From DASXMX01 sp036794395 (GTDB lineage Bacteria; Planctomycetota; Phycisphaerae; Tepidisphaerales; Tepidisphaeraceae): a stretch of 22,754 bases of DNA. Positions 16,101 to 22,754 of this stretch are shown here, piece by piece. Each line of letters starts with the position of its first letter. The stretch's first letter is position 1. The position numbers and the translations under genes are program-made. The DNA lies in NCBI GenBank assembly GCA_036794395.1, contig DAIRGS010000099.1, forward strand, positions 1-22,754, given 5' to 3'. The notes below the pieces were generated by a model. It was not told the origin of the DNA. It did no database searches and saw only the letters and a program-made list of their open reading frames with translations.

Positions 16101-17544
16101 GGGCCAGCATCAGCACGTGAGCTTCAGTCTGGGCCTCGATCGACAGCGGAAGGTGAACGGCCATCTGGTCGCCGTCGAAGTCTGCGTTAAAGCCTTTGCA
16201 GACCAGCGGGTGAATCTTGATGGCGTTGCCTTCAACCAGCACCGGCTCAAATGCCTGGATGCCCATGCGGTGAAGCGTGGGGGCGCGATTGAGCATGACC
16301 GGGTGCTGGAAGATAACTTCTTCGAGAATGTCCCAGACTTCCGGATCGCGCCGCTCGAGCATCTTCTTGGCCGACTTGATCGTGTCAGCCAAACCATGCT
16401 CCTTGAGCTTGCGGATAATGAACGGCTGATAGAGCTCGAGCGCGATCTTCTTGGGCAAACCGCATTGGTGAAGCTTGAGTTCCGGGCCGACCACGATGAC
16501 CGAACGGGCGGAGTAGTCGACGCGCTTGCCGAGCAGGTTCTCGCGGAACCGGCCCTGCTTGCCCTTGATCATGTCGGTCAGGGATTTGAGCGGACGGTTG
16601 CTGCTGCCCAGCACCGGGCGACGGCAACGACCGTTATCAAACAGCGCATCGACTGCCTGCTGGAGCATGCGCTTTTCGTTGCGGATGATGACCTCGGGGG
16701 CGTTAAGGTCGACCAGTTTCTTGAGGCGGTTATTGCGGTTGATGATGCGGCGGTACAGGTCATTCAGATCTGACGTGGCGAAGTTGCCGCTTTCGAGCAA
16801 CACCAGCGGACGAAGGTCCGGCGGAATCACCGGGATCACGTCCATCACCATCCACTCGGCCTTATTTTCCGAGCCACGGATGGCTTCGATCATCTTGAGG
16901 CGCTTGGTGAGGTCCTTGATCTTCTGCTTGCTATTGGTCTTCTCGATGTCGGCGCGAACTCTCTGCTGTTCGATATTGAGATCGAGCAGGCCCAGAAGCT
17001 TCTTGATGGCCTCAGCGCCCATCTCGGCTTCAAACTCAGCGCCGTACTTCTCATACGCCGCCCGATACTCATCTTCGGTGAGAAGCTGCTTCTTCTTGAG
17101 CGGCGTCTTGCCCGGAGCGGTAACGACGTAGTCCTGGAAGTAAACGATCTTTTCGATGTCGCTGGTCTTCATATCCAGCAGAGCGCCAAGGCGGCTGGGC
17201 AGAGCCTTGAAGAACCAGATGTGCACGATCGGGGCGGCCAGGTTGATGTGGCCCATGCGCTTACGACGGACGCGGCTATGCGTAACCTTCACGCCGCAAC
17301 GGTCGCAGATGATGCCCTTGTACTTCGTGCCTTTGTACTTGCCGCACGAGCATTCCCAATCGCGTTCGGGACCGAAGATACGCTCGCAGAACAGGCCGTC
17401 TTTCTCGGCCCGATACGTGCGATAGTTGATGGTCTCCGGCTTCTTCACCTCGCCGAACGACCACGAACGTATATCGTTCGGGCTGGCGAGCTGAATTCGA
17501 ACCGATCCGTAGTCGTTAATACGATCGTAGACGCTTTCTGCCAT
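13126..17544 (-). CDS. rpoC: DNA-directed RNA polymerase subunit beta'
   Basis: A 1472-aa largest catalytic subunit of RNA polymerase. ATG 17544 (MAESVYDRINDYGSV) is preferred over an upstream TTG at 17577; AAGGA lies about 12 bases upstream. The N-terminal zinc site uses Cys65, Cys67, Cys80 and Cys83. The active-site NADFDGD at 453-459 gives the three Mg-binding Asp residues 455, 457 and 459. The second zinc site is Cys844, Cys918, Cys925 and Cys928, with the same 74-residue gap as in E. coli. The trigger-loop region GEPGTQLTMRTFHTGG follows. The protein ends in the usual FNPHLN-containing tail plus a short Pro/Glu-rich extension. It is the last gene of the minus-strand operon, 68 bp after the 90-aa gene of the inserted cassette rather than directly after rpoB. 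No frameshift or missing motif is seen. Confidence 0.99.
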   Translation of the reverse strand: MAESVYDRINDYGSVRIQLASPNDIRSWSFGEVKKPETINYRTYRAEKDGLFCERIFGPERDWECSCGKYKGTKYKGIICDRCGVKVTHSRVRRKRMGHINLAAPIVHIWFFKALPSRLGALLDMKTSDIEKIVYFQDYVVTAPGKTPLKKKQLLTEDEYRAAYEKYGAEFEAEMGAEAIKKLLGLLDLNIEQQRVRADIEKTNSKQKIKDLTKRLKMIEAIRGSENKAEWMVMDVIPVIPPDLRPLVLLESGNFATSDLNDLYRRIINRNNRLKKLVDLNAPEVIIRNEKRMLQQAVDALFDNGRCRRPVLGSSNRPLKSLTDMIKGKQGRFRENLLGKRVDYSARSVIVVGPELKLHQCGLPKKIALELYQPFIIRKLKEHGLADTIKSAKKMLERRDPEVWDILEEVIFQHPVMLNRAPTLHRMGIQAFEPVLVEGNAIKIHPLVCKGFNADFDGDQMAVHLPLSIEAQTEAHVLMLAPNNIFSPANGSPIITPSQDIVLGTFYITADREGDKGEFMLFNSPQEAMMAYDLGDIAMHALIYVRLSDRAEVVPDDKSAAVPIEDQAWKQLEEARKRKDANYPGKTRSKHFKSRVILTTVGRCIFNDILPKEMPFYNYPLTAKGSSRVIADTYENLGRPATIALLDNMKALGFKRSTLAGMSFGITDIRSPDTKEAILAASQKTADGIEKSYRMGAITDQERYNALVDTWTHARKQVTEDLMAGLQNDYRNEEGRPIPAKTGGMLKYLNPIAMMAVSGARGNVDQIRQLGGMRGLMAKPSGEIIETPIKSNFREGLSVLEYFSSTHGARKGLADTALKTADSGYLTRKLADVAQNVIVNQIECGTFNGVTKTTIYKGETVEVELKDMIIGRTARDTIRNPITDEVIVSENDMITNEMADRLKELKLESIRVRSPLTCESPRGVCARCYGIDMSTNQVVEEGLAVGIIAAQSIGEPGTQLTMRTFHTGGVATSAYIENDIKASSEGIVQHRDINAVHTIDAEGMKRLVALKRNGEIALVDAKGREKEKYKVPYGATVLVADGEKVKARQQLVMWDPHITPILAEKGGTVRYEDIEEGETARMEEERKGAGSTPGEAKLVVIEHRGERHPRITIEGSDGKILDFHYLPAKARIEVRDGQKIEAGHMLARQPREASGTMDITGGLPRVTEIFEARKPKDPAVLAEISGNVELRSDKRRGKMTINIKNESGMEKEHHVPQDKELQVHAGDYVEAGDPLIRGPIIPHDILRIKGEESLYQYLLTEVQNVYRSQGVKINDKHIEIILNQMLRKVKVEDAGDTKFLPGEVVDKFRFRGGNDLVAQSVRVADGGGTNYKEGDVVTKVELREANEASEAAGKDPAKAKKPRPARGKTLLLGITKASLQSESFISAASFQETTKVLTEAALAGAIDTLVGLKENVILGHLIPAGTAFNPHLNLKIKHLAEPPALPEVEIQRLPREEVSMPTPRETVPQAGS

Positions 17545-17612
17545 GATCGTTGTCTTTCCTTTATCCCACGGGCGCAAACCCGCGGTTGAAATCCTTGGTC
17601 AAAATCCACGCA

Positions 17613-17885
17613 TCACTCAGGAAGCACGGGCACCAATAGAATGTTTAAATCTTCCTCGTCCCGCATTGATACTTCGGCCTCCGCCAGGCGGCTGTAGTAG
17701 TCGTATGGGGGGACGTCATCGCGGCTCGGACGAACCAAAACATACCACCAGTCGTCATCCTTCTTGATTCCGTCCACTAACACGTCCAGCCGATAGTCGT
17801 TCGGTTGGTGTGGTTGAAGATAGCGGCGGACTAAATCCACAACCTCTGTCTCAGTCAACGAATGTGTACTTTGGCGCTCAGCCAT
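17613..17885 (-). CDS. Small acidic protein, partner of the HEPN-like gene
   Basis: A 90-aa protein I cannot name. It starts with a polar helix (TETEVVDLVRRYLQPHQ), followed by a strand-rich centre (YRLDVLVDGIKKDDDWWYVLVRPSRD), a Tyr-rich helix (PPYDYYSRLAEAEVSMRDEE) and a final hydrophobic strand (LNILLVPVLPE). There is no nucleotidyltransferase GSx10DxD motif, so it is not the usual MNT partner of HEPN proteins. ATG 17885 lies inside the end of the HEPN-like gene (8-bp overlap) with GGAGG six bases upstream, so translation of the two is coupled. That layout resembles toxin-antitoxin pairs, and the small acidic protein would be the natural antitoxin, but this is inference. rpoC begins 68 bp downstream. 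Confidence 0.8.
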   Translation of the reverse strand: MAERQSTHSLTETEVVDLVRRYLQPHQPNDYRLDVLVDGIKKDDDWWYVLVRPSRDDVPPYDYYSRLAEAEVSMRDEEDLNILLVPVLPE

Positions 17886-18255
17886 GTCTCACCTCCAATT
17901 GATGGAAGATTCGATGGGTGTCGCGCAGTGCACTTAGTGCCACAGACTCATCATGCGCAATTCGCTCGTCATAATCCGCCGCCAGTCGGGCGGTACGCAG
18001 GCGAGTAATCGTCGCCCTCAATGCGCGATTCTTCGCAACTGAAAGTCCGCTTAAATGTCGGCGTACCAAGCCCGTCAAGTCCTGGTGCCGATGAGTGCGA
18101 TATCGCCGCGGCGGATTCTCGAGCGGAAGGAGTATATGATTGAGCGCGTCGAATCCCGCGTAATACGCGCGGTTCACGCTGGCACGCCAATGGTGTCCCG
18201 CCTTGGCGTGTTGTGACGCTTTCAGGTTCTCGCGACCCATTTGATCCCAATCCAC
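17878..18255 (-). CDS. HEPN-domain-like protein
   Basis: A 125-aa all-helical protein. Start GTG 18255 has GGAG six bases upstream; TTG 18270 and ATG 18240 are alternatives. The early helix SVNRAYYAGFDALNHILL matches the AYYAxFHAAxALL signature of HEPN domains. The later RLRTARLAADYDERIAHDES corresponds to the conserved LxxLRxxADY helix. The last helix has RDTHRIFH, compatible with the RX4-6H motif of HEPN ribonucleases, though its position close to the C terminus makes that tentative. HEPN proteins are mostly toxins or RNases of toxin-antitoxin and defence systems, or accessory nucleic-acid binding modules. Here the gene is between rpoB and rpoC, 23 bp after the 73-aa gene and overlapping the 90-aa gene by 8 bp. 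Confidence 0.78.
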   Translation of the reverse strand: MDWDQMGRENLKASQHAKAGHHWRASVNRAYYAGFDALNHILLPLENPPRRYRTHRHQDLTGLVRRHLSGLSVAKNRALRATITRLRTARLAADYDERIAHDESVALSALRDTHRIFHQLEVRHG

Positions 18256-18278
18256 AATCTTCTCCAGCAACCGCCGAG

Positions 18279-18500
18279 CTAAATGCCGCGTGCTCGTCGC
18301 GGCTGGTACACCAGTTCAATTTCGCTTTCCGCCAACTCTTTGAGTCGAGGCGTCAACGTCATCACCTTGGATTTCCCAACCGCAACCTTCACCGGGTCAA
18401 CAATCTCGTGTCGCTCGCCCGACCGCATCACAATCCGGAACGGGCTAAATGGCTTGCAATGCAGAAATTGTCGAACCAATTCCAGCGTCGCGTGCCGCAT
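18279..18500 (-). CDS. Small hypothetical protein directly after rpoB
   Basis: A 73-aa basic protein from ATG 18500. Only 7 bp separate it from the rpoB stop, and the GAGGG ribosome site overlaps that stop codon, so it must be cotranscribed with rpoB. LVRQFLHCKPFSPFRIVMRSGERHEIVDPVKVAVGKSKVMTL has the form of a short planctomycete protein type with a KPFxPFRIxMxxGxxxEVxxP pattern, probably a small beta-barrel; I know of no function. The C terminus is basic (YQPRRARGI). It is the first gene of the three-gene cassette between rpoB and rpoC. Confidence 0.75.
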   Translation of the reverse strand: MRHATLELVRQFLHCKPFSPFRIVMRSGERHEIVDPVKVAVGKSKVMTLTPRLKELAESEIELVYQPRRARGI

Positions 18501-18507
18501 ACGACCC

Positions 18508-22281
<3,774 letters not shown>

Positions 22282-22440
22282 CAGCGTATCCTTTTCTACC
22301 GAAAAAAGGCGGGGTCTCTATCGTGACTCAAGGCCGGACAATCCGGTTCAATCAGCCATCCCGGCCAGGGTCACTCCCTGCGGAAAGCCTTTCCATTCCG
22401 CACTTTATGTCTCGGGTCCAGCTTTCCTCTTCAACGTGTC

Positions 22441-22474
22441 GATAAAATTAGCCGCCTACCAAAGTTAAGCGGCT
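22441..22474 (-). terminator. Hairpin with short T-run in the rpoB leader (attenuator candidate)
   Basis: On the minus strand AGCCGC (complement of 22469-22474) and GCGGCT (complement of 22450-22455) form a 6-bp stem with a 13-base loop, followed by AATTTTATC. It lies downstream of both promoter candidates and about 170 bp before rpoB. It could be an attenuator or the end of a small RNA; the stem is short. Confidence 0.3.
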
Positions 22475-22542
22475 TTTACGGCGGGCGCTGTTTTTTTCTG
22501 CACTGCCCCGCGTCGAGTTCTCAGGCCAAGCGTAATCCGACG

Positions 22543-22570
22543 ATCATAGCCATCCAATTCTCAAGGTCAA
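22543..22570 (-). promoter_or_regulatory. rpoB promoter candidate, proximal
   Basis: On the minus strand TTGACC (22565-22570), 16-bp spacer, TATGAT (22543-22548). Five of six bases match in each box. Predicted transcription would start near 22536 and give a leader of about 255 nt. Confidence 0.5.
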
Positions 22571-22586
22571 CCGACAAAACGAATAC

Positions 22587-22621
22587 AGAACCTCTCCCAC
22601 CCCGCAGGGCGGAGACGTTCT
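22587..22621. other. Imperfect hairpin between the two rpoB promoter candidates
   Basis: AGAAC with a TCTCC-C-type arm pairs across a short GC-rich loop with its complement, with one mismatch and one bulge (stem about 14 bp). It could be a regulator or attenuator site for transcripts from the distal promoter. No clear T-run follows. Confidence 0.35.
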
Positions 22622-22669
22622 GGGTTGGCCTAATTGAATGCTAGTTCGTCGTTGATAACGATTTGAAAC

Positions 22670-22697
22670 ATTCTAGAAGTCCACTCCCCCAAGTCAA
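22670..22697 (-). promoter_or_regulatory. rpoB promoter candidate, distal
   Basis: On the minus strand TTGACT (22692-22697), 16-bp spacer, TAGAAT (22670-22675). Each box differs from consensus at one position. Transcription would start near 22663, about 380 nt before rpoB. Confidence 0.5.
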
Positions 22698-22754
22698 TAT
22701 CCACCGTCCCAAAAAACAACCCCCCACCACGTCCGAACGCCCCCAGCCCCATTC

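Larger units (their letters stand above)
22282..22754 (-). promoter_or_regulatory. Long ORF-free leader and promoter region of rpoB
   Basis: No coding region of convincing length is visible on either strand in these 473 bp, so rplL is not directly upstream of rpoB as in most bacteria. The region holds two sigma70-like promoter candidates and several hairpins listed separately. Nearer the gene, a GCGGAA...TTCCGC stem (about 22375-22397) lies in the transcribed leader. No known riboswitch or ribosomal protein leader was recognised. Confidence 0.55.

Noticed and set aside
13192..16773. Long plus-strand open frames (468, 240 and 455 codons) opposite rpoC
   Set aside because: Antisense shadows of rpoC with low-complexity composition and no ribosome sites or motifs.

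Overview
The window looks like a chromosomal segment from a Planctomycetota bacterium, probably of the Phycisphaerae type. This is inferred from GC-rich coding sequence, small membrane proteins opening with a CPxCGYDLR...CPECG zinc ribbon, anchored proteins with a pseudopilin-like C-terminal module, and several palindromic interspersed repeats. No rRNA or tRNA gene, CRISPR array or transposase gene was seen. A 10-N assembly gap sits at 6603-6612.

Left part (1-5000): two tandem copies of a convergent two-gene unit. In each unit a plus-strand membrane-anchored protein (191-1693; 2664-4043) meets a minus-strand zinc-ribbon multi-pass membrane protein (1667-2560; 4017-4901). The 3' ends overlap by exactly 27 bp in both copies. 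A REPIN-like double hairpin (4967-5053) separates this block from a secreted serpin with an inhibitory-type hinge (5089-6309) and a ParD-like antitoxin cut by the assembly gap.

Middle part (6600-13050): a DegT/DnrJ/EryC1 sugar aminotransferase, a LAB_N (lipid A biosynthesis N-terminal domain) protein and an ArnC/DPM1-like GT2 glycosyltransferase run on the plus strand. On the minus strand a Uma2-family gene abuts an ArnT-like GT-C glycosyltransferase, followed by a secreted Ig-like (Big_5-type) protein and an unrecognised protein. Aminotransferase, polyprenyl-phosphate GT2, LAB_N and ArnT-like enzyme together suggest polyprenyl-linked sugar modification of lipid A or another envelope glycan. 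The ArnT-like gene carries an in-frame 77-bp palindromic element.

Right part (13050-22754): the minus-strand rpoB-rpoC operon. The two genes, which are usually adjacent, are separated by three small co-oriented ORFs: a 73-aa protein, a HEPN-like protein and a 90-aa acidic protein. These are tightly spaced and translationally coupled, which makes the cassette inside the core RNA polymerase operon the strongest candidate for an undescribed arrangement. Upstream of rpoB is an ORF-free leader of about 470 bp with two tandem sigma70-like promoter candidates and hairpins; rplL is not directly upstream within the window.
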